Shown here piece by piece: positions 34,801-45,135 of a stretch of 64,000 nt of DNA (positions are counted from its first letter, which is position 1; every line of letters begins with the position of its first letter). The notes beneath the pieces are model-generated. The model was not told the origin of the DNA. It did no database searches and saw nothing but the letters and a program-made list of their open reading frames with translations. The DNA comes from Culex pipiens pallens (lineage: Eukaryota; Arthropoda; Insecta; Diptera; Culicidae). Location of the stretch: NCBI RefSeq assembly GCF_016801865.2, contig NC_068939.1:40710747-40774746 (forward strand). The letters run 5' to 3'. Both the position numbers and the translations under genes were made by a program.

Positions 34801-37214
34801 ACCTAAACATTAGACAGCTGCTAAAATGACAGGATTTGTTCTAGGAACGAGATTTTTTCAGCAAAATCATCTTAACCCTCTACTGCCCAAATTTTTTTCT
34901 CGAAAATTTTTATTTTTCCCTTGTTCAGGAGGTCATTTCGAGCAACTTTTGTTCTACGAAAAACTTTACTTTTCTTGTTTTATGTTTTTCTCGTTTCATT
35001 TTTAGTATTTTAATTTGCATTCATCTTGTTAAGTTTACGTTTGTTTTTGGTAGTATTTGGCCTATTCTACCACCTCCTATCATTTCATTTTGCCTATCTA
35101 ATTATTTCATGTTTTAATAGCCACTTTTTCAATTTTTTGCTTGTTTTCACATTTTCTGCTATAAAATGGCACCATTATCATTTAAATTTTAAATAAATGC
35201 GTAAAGGCATAATCTGGGATACTAGAAAAATTACTGCATTCTTATTTTTACTTAAAATATAGGAAATGTTAGTAAAAAACACAGCCAAAGTTGACCCCTT
35301 AAAAATTTCATTTTTAAAAACATTGGCAAAGTCACATAAAACAAGTAAAACTTTCAACCCTAAAATTTTCCAAAATTTTAAAAGTTCTTCTTTCCAATGC
35401 TTTTTGAAGATCAAAAATTGGTTGAAAAATGGATTTTTGGAGATTTTTTAAATCGAAGCCCGTCTAAAGGCGGGGTTGGGTTGTAGAGGGTTAAGAAGTC
35501 CCTTGCACAACCCTTTTAACAGAATTCAGTTTAATTGAGAAGTACCTGAGAAATGGAAAAATCAGTAAAAAAATACTTTGACCCAATCTCACCCCTCAGA
35601 CCCAATGTCACTCCCACTGACGGTACATTCTTTAGCCACCTAAAATTTAATATTGATTTATAATTACTTATTTCAAAATATTTGAGAATTTCTGTTTTAA
35701 CCCTTTCAGGCCTGAATTTTTCTGAGCAGTGTTATTCTAAAATTTTGGTATCAGTAGTTAAATTTTTACATGACTAAACAGAAACAGGCAAAAAAAGTTA
35801 CATTTCATTATTGGACGTTCTGGGTCCTCCAAAGTGTCCTGGAATACAGATCTTGGAGTCTACCACCGTAACAACAAGATTCTACCAACACTCTGAGCTA
35901 TTTGGATCACTTTTGAGATGTTCTGGGTCCTCCAAAGTGTCCTGAAATACAGATCTTGGAGTCTACCGCCGTAACAGCAAGATTCTATAAAGTTTCCGAT
36001 GATGGTTCATATTCAGTGATGTTCCTGGGGCCCTTTGGCAACACTATGAGCTATGTGAATCACTTTTGGGATGTTCTGGGTCCTGCAAAGTGTCCTGGAA
36101 TACAGATCTTGGAGTCTACCGCCGTAACAACAAGATTCTACCAAGTTTCCGATTATGGTTCATATTCATATTCATCTCTGGGACCCTTTGGCAACACTCT
36201 GAGCTATTTGGATCACTTTTGAGATGTTCTGGGTCCTCCATAGTGTCCTGGAATACCCAGAACATCCCAAAAGAACCATAATCGGAAACTTGGTAGAATC
36301 TTGTTACGGTGGTAGACTCCAAGATCTGTATTCCAGGACACTTTGGAGGACCCAGAACATCCCAAAAGTGATCCAAATAGCTCAGAGTGTTGCCAAAGGG
36401 CCCCAGGAACATCACTGAATATGAACCATCATCGGAAACTTGATAGAATCGTGATGTTACGGTGGTAGACTCTAAGATCTGTATTTCAGGACACTTTGGA
36501 GGACCTAGATCATCCCAAAGGAGATCCAAAGGGATCGAAGTGGTGCCAAATGGACGCGAGGTTGTGGCTGGTTATAACTGAACTTCATTTGCCTGGAAAA
36601 ATCGTTGTTAGCTTGATTTTTATTCAAAAATTTCGGAAGATTCTAAATTTCAGGTTTTCAGGATGTTCTAGGTCGTCAAAAAGGACATTAACAACCAATC
36701 AAACATTTTTTCCTAGGTAGAGAAACTCATAAATTACAACTTTGATGAACAATGTTGTATGTTTTGAGCACTGTGTGATTTTATACAACCGAATTTCGGT
36801 ATGGGTCATATATGACCCATCAGATGATATGATAATGATATAAAAAGTAAAAATTTGCAGTCGTTCGATTCGATTTTGGGATCATTGAGGTAAGGCATTG
36901 AAAGCTGCACAAATGGCGTCATTAACTTTATTTTCTCCCAAAATCGACATGCTTCAAGATAACACTATCGCGACGAACTGAAAATACGTGATTTAAGTTT
37001 TTATTATCGATTGCAAAAATCGTTGACTTCTAATAATGGTTATAATCTAAAAGCTTATTTCTGATACAATAATGCAAATAAGAGATGTTCCATAAATTAT
37101 CGGCATAAATTAAATGAATAAATAAACATTACGCTCAATAAACTCTCCATTTTCCGAAGACACCAAACTATGTTTGAGCACAAACAGTAGCAAAACTATC
37201 AACTTAACGTCCAT
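31875..37214 (-). CDS. Gene E: NRF-domain membrane acyltransferase with a 2.9 kb first intron
   Basis: Nine exons give 691 residues: 37133-37214, 34113-34264, 33910-34056, 33558-33852, 32965-33500, 32715-32908, 32509-32659, 32124-32453, 31875-32063. Exon 1 was found by its match to exon 1 of D: 82 nt, phase 1, signal peptide beginning MDVKLIVLLLFVLKHSL and ending GEFIE. R-x10-H (ending IMGH), RYIR before LTPMYAF and NWWTN are intact. Exon lengths equal those of D once D's two extra introns are removed. The intron at 33501-33557 is 57 nt and stop-free. Intron 1 (34265-37132) has gained at least two repeats. Confidence 0.86.
33501..33557 (-). other. 57-nt stop-free intron of gene E
   Basis: GTAAGA...TTCCAG, 57 nt, multiple of three, no stop in frame. 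Splicing gives SSKKQAFF, which aligns with TSKKAFF in gene D. Confidence 0.7.
34367..35625. mobile_element. Inverted-repeat DNA element inside intron 1 of gene E
   Basis: The ends TACCGTCAGTGGGGGTGAC and GTCACTCCCACTGACGGTA are inverted copies, with further matching TATGGGTC against GACCCAAT. The element is 1.26 kb and has no transposase frame. It shares the TACCGTCA terminus with the small element at 9607-9825. Confidence 0.7.
35817..36530. repeat. Palindromic array of tandem repeats in intron 1 of gene E
   Basis: Units beginning GTTCTGGGTCCTCCAAAGTG start at 35817, 35920, 36073 and 36226 (spacing 103, 153, 153). They then recur inverted from about 36258 to 36520, around a centre near 36257. 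The long open frames across it are an effect of the repeat. Flanking sequence AACCCTTTCAGGCCTGA at about 35699 also occurs at 39395 in an intron of gene F. Confidence 0.75.
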
Positions 37215-37228
37215 CGTAGCACTTCTTT

Positions 37229-37252
37229 TCACGAACAACAACCACAGCACAT
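37229..37252 (-). promoter_or_regulatory. Short upstream ORF in the leader of gene E
   Basis: An ATG at 37252 opens a 7-codon Cys-rich frame (MCCGCCS, then TGA) ending 14 nt before the start codon of E. Position and GAGAAGATG context match the uORF of gene D, although the peptides differ. Confidence 0.4.
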
Positions 37253-37545
37253 CTTCTCACTACAAGCACTCACGAAATACTAAACGGTGCTTTCTAAAGC
37301 ACTTAACCAAGTGCATATTCCCATCAACACGGGGTCCTTTTTTGCCACCCCAAAAAATCTGCCTCAGTTATTCGACATTGACCGCGAGCAACGTCATCGT
37401 TTCAGCAATTGCGTAAGTTAGTCTAATACTGAGCGACAAAAAAGTTCTGTGTTTCGACGTTTATCTGCAGTTTCTGCTTAAGACTGGATTAAACTGAAGA
37501 AGACGGAAAAGTTCAAGAATTCAATGGTATTGCGTATTTTTAGAT

Positions 37546-37551
37546 TTTATT
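37546..37551 (-). terminator. Poly(A) signal overlapping the stop codon of gene F
   Basis: On the minus strand the end of F reads GAA TAA AATC, so the hexamer AATAAA includes the TAA stop. If used, the 3' UTR would be only some tens of bases. I see no better hexamer just downstream. Confidence 0.5.
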
Positions 37552-40114
37552 CGACATTTCTTTTACGCACTCTCAAAATGTAGTGTTTCAACACCAAACT
37601 AGCCGGTAGCTCGATGCAGATGTACACGAGAACCGCCGCCAGGTAAGAGACGACCGCAAGCGAGGGCAACATCCAAAGACCGTCGCGCAGGCTCAGCTCG
37701 ATCATGGGCGGGAACCAGTTCAGCACGAGTCGCGTCACGGGCACGTGCAGCACGTAAACACTGTAGCACAGCTTGCCCAGGCTGATCATCGGGCTGGAGG
37801 TTAAAAAATTGCGAACGCGACCCGGGGGATTACGGAAGCACTCGATGAAGGTGATGGAAACGGCAATGACGCCGGCGTTTCGGTACAGGATGGCGTGCGT
37901 TGTGGTTAGCCAGGAGGAACGAGGAACCTCGTAGCGGTAGAAGATGAACGTTGGAAGGTACGCAAACGCTAGCAGGGGAAGTCGAGCTTTCTTTGCCAAT
38001 TTGTATAGCTGGAAATTGTCAGGAAGTTAGTTTGAGGTTTTGATTTCAACTCAGAGATGATCGTACCCAGGAATCGTCAAGATTCAGCTTGTTGTGCTTG
38101 TGTTGGTGATAAAGATATCCGACGACCACGCCGGCCATGTAACTGTCCCAGTTGGAGTATCCCGGCATGTACACAAACTTATGCCATGGTTGATTCATGA
38201 ACATGAACTGTACGTCACTGAAAGGAAACTTGAGACAAATCTGTTGGAAATTATATGTACAAGATATTACCTCAATTTCACAGGTAAGCTTGATTCCAGT
38301 CCTAAATAGTACACAATTGCTGCAGGAATTGCTATTCCAACGACCCCGCTTAGCCAAAGAACGATATCAGGTCGCTTTGGATATTTACAAATCACTGCCA
38401 ATAGCACTAGAGTGGCGAGGAACAGCTGAAGATCCGCCGCCAAGTACCATCCCTGAGAGCTGCAGTGTTCGTCACCAAACACGGGAAGATTATCTATAAA
38501 CAGTACATTAGTCCACCACTTCTTCCGGCAAATTGCTCGTTCCTGGATCAGCGATTTATACCCTACAGCACCAACCTGGACTCCTGGGAAATCATCCCCC
38601 ACGACGGATATCAGCAGGAAGAAGAAGTAAACCGGAATAATTCTGATCAACCGATTTAAGATCCTTGTTTTGAAGTAACCTCTCTCAAAATATGATTTCC
38701 CTCCCAAGTCGTCCATAACAGTGACCGTCAACAAAAGTCCCCCAATGACGAAGAATATCTGGATCGCCACGATCGATGTCGTGATGTAGTCTATAAGAAA
38801 ACCGCTCTCCAGCAATCGTTCAGCATACTCAGTATTCTGCATCGGAACAATCCCGCCAGCTAGCAAGCAGTGTATGTCCAGAACGATCACACATGTTAAC
38901 ACCCGAAGTCCGTCGATGTATCCAAACTCCTGGTACAGCGCACCCTTTGGCTGTTCCGTCAGCCGATGCCAGTTGCGTCGCACCGAGAACGATGACACAA
39001 TTATGTGGTCTAGAAGGTAAACAACTCGATTAGTTTCGATCTTGTGACTATGTAATGTAAAGGTACCTTTGAACTTTGAACGGCTCATCGAGTCAATTAC
39101 GTTGGCACCCATCAATAGACCGAGCAACGTTAGAACGGTTATGTAGAACGCAAACATTAGCCAGTCTGGAGCCTGTGCAGACACTCCCAGCTCGTCTTTT
39201 GAGGTGCAGTACTCGATTTCGGAGTATGCCTTACGGTTAAAGATGTATTGTCGTTCCAGGCGATTATTTACGCAAATATTGATCATTTCACCATAGCGAG
39301 TTTTGAAAGGATCCAGGTACTCATTCCAGAGATCCGACGGAAGAATGTACTGATTAAAAACAATAGTTAGTTAATTCTCACACGGACACACTGTTTAACC
39401 CTTTCAGGCCTGATTGGTCTTATTGACCCAAACATCAAAATTGTCTAAACTAGCCTATAGTTTTCGTATGGTCATAAAAATCATTTTCCCATTGCTATCT
39501 AATTTTTACTCGGCCTGAAATGTTAAGTCAAGTCCAAAAGTTGATAAGTTAATTTTCGTCCTGATTCGTTTGCATTAAGTAAAACACGAGTTGATTCAAC
39601 TAAAAAATCAGTAAGCTCTGCCAACATTTTAGCAAGCTTAGCAAACTCGACCAAGACTTTAGTCAGGACGAAAATTAACCCTTCGATTGTTGGAATCTCC
39701 GTGCAGTTCGACCAAACTTGAGCATTGTTAAAAAGCACTCACCGTGAAGTTGATTGGAAACATCGGCTGATACAACCGTTCTCGATTCGTAACAGATAGC
39801 CCCGTTAATTCGCGTTCGCAATCCGCTACGCAAATTCCCCAGTCCAGCAAATTGCGTCGAAATCCTGTCACAATCCGCGGCGTGTCCTGCAATAAAAGAG
39901 ACGTTCGTAATGCATGCCTTCATGGCACAATAAAGTCACTCACAAATGGATCGTGATCCTCCTCATAGACAACCTTAACGAAGCAGTAAGTCCCTGAGTA
40001 ATCCCCCTGGCGGCACCTGTCGTAGTCATCGTATCTGTACAACGGTGGAACAATCTGGGAAGATAGCCCTAAATGACTCAGCAGAAGCAAGACCAACACG
40101 AAGCAGTACTCCAT
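37547..40114 (-). CDS. Gene F: NRF-domain membrane acyltransferase
   Basis: Six exons give 649 residues: 39944-40114, 39743-39886, 39067-39349, 38271-39009, 38067-38217, 37547-38008. The start ATG (MEYCFVLVLLLLSHLGLSS) opens a signal peptide; the frame is open upstream, but the earlier part has no secretory character. The NRF segment shows PPLYRYDDYDRC and WGICVADC. R-x10-H (ending VLDIH) and RLIR before IIPVYFFF are intact. F belongs with G and H but lacks two introns they carry (after G's 184-nt and 194-nt exons). Its remaining central intron (39010-39066) is 57 nt and stop-free. Intron 3 (39350-39742) has gained a repeat. Confidence 0.88.
39010..39066 (-). other. 57-nt stop-free intron of gene F
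   Basis: GTACCT...CTTCTAG, 57 nt, multiple of three, no stop in frame. G and H are spliced at the same point, which supports its removal. Confidence 0.7.
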
Positions 40115-40617
40115 GGAAAAGAATCGATCTCGGCAGAAGTCACCCGGTAACTGATGCTGCCGAAAAGAATCGAAATAGTGCTTAGTATATTCATAGTTGT
40201 TGGTATCACTCTGCTGAATAAAGGCAATGTAATCCCAATTAAAATGTTGACTCAAAAAACCGTTTTTTTAATTTGACAAAAAAAATGAAAATGAATGAAA
40301 TCGGAAAATTTTAGTCAATCAATTATTAATTAAAATCTTTAAAATCAAAAGCAAGGAAAATACTAATCATTAAGGTAGATCGAACGACGCTTCCTCCCAG
40401 ACTAGTCGTCGAAATATGTAAATGCAACAAATCACAAATTTTGGCTGATGGAACCGGCAGAGTCAGCAAAACCAGTTTTCCAAATTCTAGGCTGAGAGCT
40501 TCAAAATGTTCCAAACTTTGTTGTATTACATCAACGAAAAAACGACGTGACGTCACTGATTTGCAGAAAACAAAAAAAATATGATTGATTATTTTTCATA
40601 CCAGCCTATAAAAACCA

Positions 40618-40752
40618 TAAACGCATAAATGTACCATACGCAAAAACAGTAAATTTTTGTTTTTTTTTCTGAAAGAGCGTGCAATTTTGAACCAATCTGC
40701 ATCAATAACTCAAAAGTGATGAAAATGCATACGAGACATTTATGCAAACAGG
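40618..40752. repeat. Partial copy of the 255-bp MITE family
   Basis: The ends match the family seen at 10064-10321 (ACCATACGCAAAAACAG on the left, CATACGAGACATTTATGC on the right), but the middle is shortened. Confidence 0.5.
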
Positions 40753-40794
40753 TGCAGAAAAGCGGCATGTATTTCTATCGATATACCCAATTTC

Positions 40795-42440
40795 CTAAAA
40801 TAAAAAGTTACTTTCCCCAAAATTTCTGGATTTAATGCCCATTTAAACGATGAATACTCCCTACTATGGTATTTTTTTGGAACCCACAACATTTTGATGA
40901 AATTTATTGAAATTATTTTATAAGAATCATAAAAAAAACTCAGTAGGCGGTGTTCATCGTTTGAATGGGAATGAAAGCCAGAAATTTTGGAGAAACCCGC
41001 ATAGTCATGAACTATATAACTACTTTATGACAAATAGTTACTCAACTATTTATCAAATGGTCTCTACTATTCATTAAATTGTAACCCAACTATATATGTA
41101 CGATATATCAAACCATTAATTCCATTCCCAAAATAGTTTTGGTCGATTTTACTATATGAGAAATTAGTTGTTAGGCAGAAAACTATATAAGGTTTTCATA
41201 CATATGTAAATATTTTTATAAACTTGGATTTTACGTCAAATAGTCATTGCCCAAAAAATTGACTATTCCCTATAAAGTTTCTGAAAAACTACTTTACCGA
41301 CACTACTTTGCCGACACTTTAAAAAAGACCGCAAAAAAGAACCCTACAATTGTTGTGATAACTACTTCGGATATAATCAAATTTGATTTTTAAGTTCAAT
41401 CGATAGTTGGTGAATGTTTACCGCCATTATATGTGATGTTATTTACGTTGCTGCCGAACTGCTGCCGCCTTATCCGATTGATCTATATCTGTTGGTGGTT
41501 TTTCAGTGGTTTTGGTGACATGTTGTGTTAGAAGGGAGCAAGCTCGGGGGCAAGTATTTTTCGATAAGTCCAAGTAGTCCAAACAATTGACTCATTTTAT
41601 AGTGAACAGTAATAGTCCACCATGTAGTACACATATTTTTGGTGTATGGTAAGAACAGCATGCCTACTTTTTCTGGAATAGTGAAAGTCAATTTCATGAG
41701 CCCTCGTAACATTTTTCTTCTTTTGGGGAGTTTTCTGATAATCTGAGGAGAAGTGGGGGTGTTGAAGGTTCTCTATCATCCAGAGGAATCGACTGTGATC
41801 AATTTACTTGATAAAAGTTGAAATTTTTGTACCAATCGTTTAACATATAGTTGGATTATATAACAAACTGTAATTGTACTCCATACTGTTGAAATATTGT
41901 TTGAACTATTTGGACTTATAGAAATTTTTAATTCAAAATAGTATGGTGTATAGTAATTTTACTTCATGTAAGTTGACAAATTATTTGGATTATACAAACT
42001 TATCGAAAAAAATGTGGCCGCCATCAATTGTGTTCTACTATAGCATTTATAGTAGGTCTTTAGTTCTTACAGGTTCTGACTATAAAAATCTAAAATCTGT
42101 GGAATTTTGCTAGATTGTTCTCAATAAAGTTGATAAATTGTTTGAACTTTTTGGACTTGTACATTTTTTCGTTGAGTCACGTTGTCTAAACAATCCGAAC
42201 TGTTTAGTGTAAGGTTATTGTACCCCAAATAGTTCAAAAATAGTTAGAATCATTAGATTTACTTCAATAAAAACGTCATCATTTGACGATCAGTTTCGTT
42301 ATGGTTTTGTATAGTGCCGTAACTATATGATAATGGTTAAGTATGTGGTAACTACATCTCTTTTAGTAGTAATATAGTTTGGACTATTCCCCCGATGGTT
42401 TTTGATTATGCGGGAAAGTAACTTTTAATTTCATGAAATT
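40795..42440. mobile_element. Palindromic element interrupted by a second element
   Basis: An inverted repeat with left arm near 40795-40828 (AAAGTTACTTTCCCCAAAAT) has its right arm split. The part GAAATTTTGGAGAAA ends at 40996 and the continuation AAAGTAACTTTTAAT begins at 42415. The DNA between, 40997-42414, carries its own inverted ends CCCGCATAGTCA and TGATTATGCGGG, and AAA stands on both sides. The inner element is 1.42 kb and rich in ACTAT repeats, with no coding frame. Confidence 0.6.
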
Positions 42441-42576
42441 TTTTTATAACTCTGCTAATATTGAACCAATATTGATACTTTTTTATGGAAATGGTTCAGA
42501 AAACTGAACTGATCACTGAAAGTTACAATTGTACAATTTACTATTTTAAATCTGATAACTAAGCTATGGAATGAAA

Positions 42577-42970
42577 TGTTTGAAAGAATTAAAAAACTTG
42601 CAGAAATATTTTGAAAGAAATTTTATAAGAAAAGGTTTTTTTGATAAAATAAAAACTTAAAAAAATTAAAAGTCGAACTTTTTTTTGGAAGAACTGTCCA
42701 TATTTGAAAGAATGGAAAACTCACAAAAAAATTTTGACAATCAAGAATAAGTTGTTCTTAAAAATAAAAATAAACTTCCAAAATATTTTAGAAGTCGTAC
42801 TTTTTTTAAAATCATTGCTAATGTTTAAAAGAATGGAAAAACTCGCAAAAATATTACGACAAACAAGAAAAAGTTGTTTTTAAAAATAAAATAAATCTTA
42901 ATAAAAAATATTTAAGAAGTCGATCTTTTTATTGGAAGAACAACTTATGCTTCAAAGAATGGAAACCTTT
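42577..42970. repeat. Tandem repeat, about 120-bp unit
   Basis: The markers AAGTCGAAC, AAGTCGTAC and AAGTCGATC recur near 42671, 42790 and 42911. Each is followed by a diverged copy of AAGAATGGAAAACTC and an A-rich tail. About three to four diverged units. Confidence 0.5.
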
Positions 42971-43429
42971 TCTAAAAATGGTTTGGAAGTTACTCTGTTT
43001 ATTTAAAAAAAAGATCATTACTAAAAGGGTGGATAAATTAAAACATAAAATATTAAAACAAATAAATAACATTTTTGCAAGAATTTTTTAAATTTTATAA
43101 ATATAGTTTTTTTTTAATTTTTCACATTCGACCTTTTGTCCATTCGACCTTATGTCTTTTGACCTTTTGTCGCACATCCATTTTCAACACAGGCAAGAAT
43201 TTTAGGTTATTAACATTTGCAGGATTTTGATTATTAGATTTTTGATTAGTATTAAAATCCGAAGTTAAACTATTTTGAGAAGTCGGAGTCGGGCTTAGTA
43301 AAAATATACCTTGTTAAAATGCATGCTGCAACAAAATTCAGTTTAGCAGTTGTTTGAATATAGTGGAAATGTTAATTTTAACACGCTTGCATTTAACTGT
43401 GCTGTTTGCATAAATGTTACACTCTAAAA

Positions 43430-44570
43430 AATAACCCTGTAAAGTTACAAAAAAACACGAAATTTAAAAATGAAAAATAGAGCTCTAAATTAAATAATAA
43501 TGACCTTAAAATTACATTAAATTTCCCTTAAAATGACATGTTCCAAACAATATTTCGGTTAAATGACGGAAAATTGCAGAGTTTTAAAAACATTTTTTTG
43601 TGTTTTTTTTCGGTGTGTGTGTGTGGTCCAATCCAATACCCGCTAACCGGTAGCGAAATTATGGAAAAGTATAATTTGTATCAGACTGTGTACATGCCGA
43701 ATGCTGATACAGCTTATCTCAGTCCCGGGTATAAGGTGGTGATAGCCCTCGCGCTGCTTCCAACGACCCATTTCAGAATGACAGAGCTCCTTGCAGTCCA
43801 ATTCCGAGGTCGCTGGGCATTGTTCGGCCCCGCCTAAACATAGAAGCAAGCATCTGAAGGAAACTCGATCTATATTTAGACTTCCAATCCCCTCAGACAA
43901 ATCAGGGATCAGCGCGTATTTAATAATATGAGAAGAAGAGATAACATGTTTCAACACTACGGATCAATTCACTGCTAAAGTGCAAACCTTCTGATAGCCG
44001 TATGCTTAGCGTCCCAGACCACCAATCCAAAGGTGTGAGTTCGTATCCCACCTGATTCATTTTAGTTTTTATTCATATTCAAATTCCTGATTCCAAATTT
44101 CAAAGGTACCGACCGGGATTTGATCCCTGAACCTTCTGCTTGGGAGACAGAAGCCGTAACCATTAAGCCACAGGGCCGGTTGATTGGGACGTGGTTCTCT
44201 GTATGGCTTTTTGCGAGATGAGAGCAGAGGACAACAATCATCTCAACGTTTCCACTTTACCCGGGTTAACGACCGGCAGTTCCAGTTCACGATGATTTCC
44301 ATTTTTTTGTGTTTTTTCGGTTACATAAAAGTCCCTTTGACACCAAATTTCTATCTCATCACCGTTTTAGGCTGCAAATTATTGAAAAACACCTCTTTTT
44401 TCGCATGTTCAAAAATGGAAGGGGTCGTACCGCCCCTCCGTCACGAGATATCAAAAAACGAACCTCGGATTCGTGATCAGGAACAAAAGTTACCCCTTAG
44501 GACAAAGTTTCACGCAAATCGAAAAGAGGTCGGGGCAACTGCTGTGCAAGTTGGCGGAAAATTACCCATA
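43430..44570 (-). repeat. Dispersed repeat family, copy 2 (inverted, interrupted)
   Basis: Reverse copy of the repeat at 12420-12990, running from about 44570 (GTTGGCGGAAAATTACCC) down to 43430. It is interrupted by the insertion at 43614-44299. Confidence 0.6.
43614..44299 (-). mobile_element. Retroposon-like insertion with two tRNA-like segments and about 21-bp target duplication
   Basis: Near-identical direct repeats flank it: 43591-43613 and 44300-44320, both CATTTTTTTGTGTTTT...CGG. On the minus strand 44179-44106 folds like a tRNA with a 7-bp acceptor stem ACCGGCC/GGTCGGT and a Gly-like CCC anticodon loop. A second tRNA-like segment with GAGTTCGTATCCC lies on the plus strand near 43990-44055. 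The minus strand ends in a (CA)n tract. Neither tRNA looks functional; the B box of the first is altered. Confidence 0.55.
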
Positions 44571-44654
44571 TGCATTTTCATCTCTTTTGAGTTATTGATG
44601 CAGTTTGGTTGAAAATCGCGTGCTCTTTTAGAAAAAAAAAAACCGAAAATATCT

Positions 44655-44902
44655 AGTAGGGGAACAGCATCTAATTCCAGCGTGCCTCTAATGTTGGCAG
44701 GTCAGAACTTTGACATTCAATTAAAGCTAATTAAAAGCGTTTTCAACTGAAATCGAGCGATAAATAGCTCAATAAGAAGTGAGCAAGCAAGTTTCTACCA
44801 AAAGTTTTGCAATATTAGTTGTTTAAATAGTGAAAATCAGCAAATTGGATGGAGTTAGGAGCGAGTGCTTAACCTGCCAAACATACGAGAATTTCCCCTA
44901 CT
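44655..44902. mobile_element. MITE with AGTAGGGGAA ends
   Basis: Perfect inverted ends AGTAGGGGAA and TTCCCCTACT bound 248 bases without a reading frame. Confidence 0.6.
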
Positions 44903-45096
44903 GTATTTTTGAAATCTGGAGACTCTAAACTCCTCCATGCTTCTCCTCGAGTTTATCCTGCGCAGTCATTTTTGTAGTTTTTGTGGTCAGTCATCTATTC
45001 GATGAACGGAATAAAATACAGTATATTTATGAGCTGGAACTTCTCTCTGAAGATGATTAAAACATTTAATTCCATCATTTAACGTTTGGCGAAACT

Positions 45097-45102
45097 TTTA
45101 TT
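45097..45102 (-). terminator. Poly(A) signal AATAAA of gene G
   Basis: AATAAA on the minus strand about 34 nt beyond the stop of gene G. Confidence 0.5.
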
Positions 45103-45135
45103 GAAAATCGAACAATAACAACACAATTGAGCATT

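Noticed and set aside
35956..36529. Overlapping open frames on both strands
   Set aside because: Products of the palindromic tandem array; the same peptide recurs on both strands.
44106..44179. Functional tRNA-Gly gene
   Set aside because: The B box is altered (GGATCAAATCC) and it lies inside an insertion with target duplications, so it is called part of a retroposon.
44184..44612. 142-codon open frame
   Set aside because: Spans the end of the retroposon-like insertion and the dispersed repeat; no coding signature.
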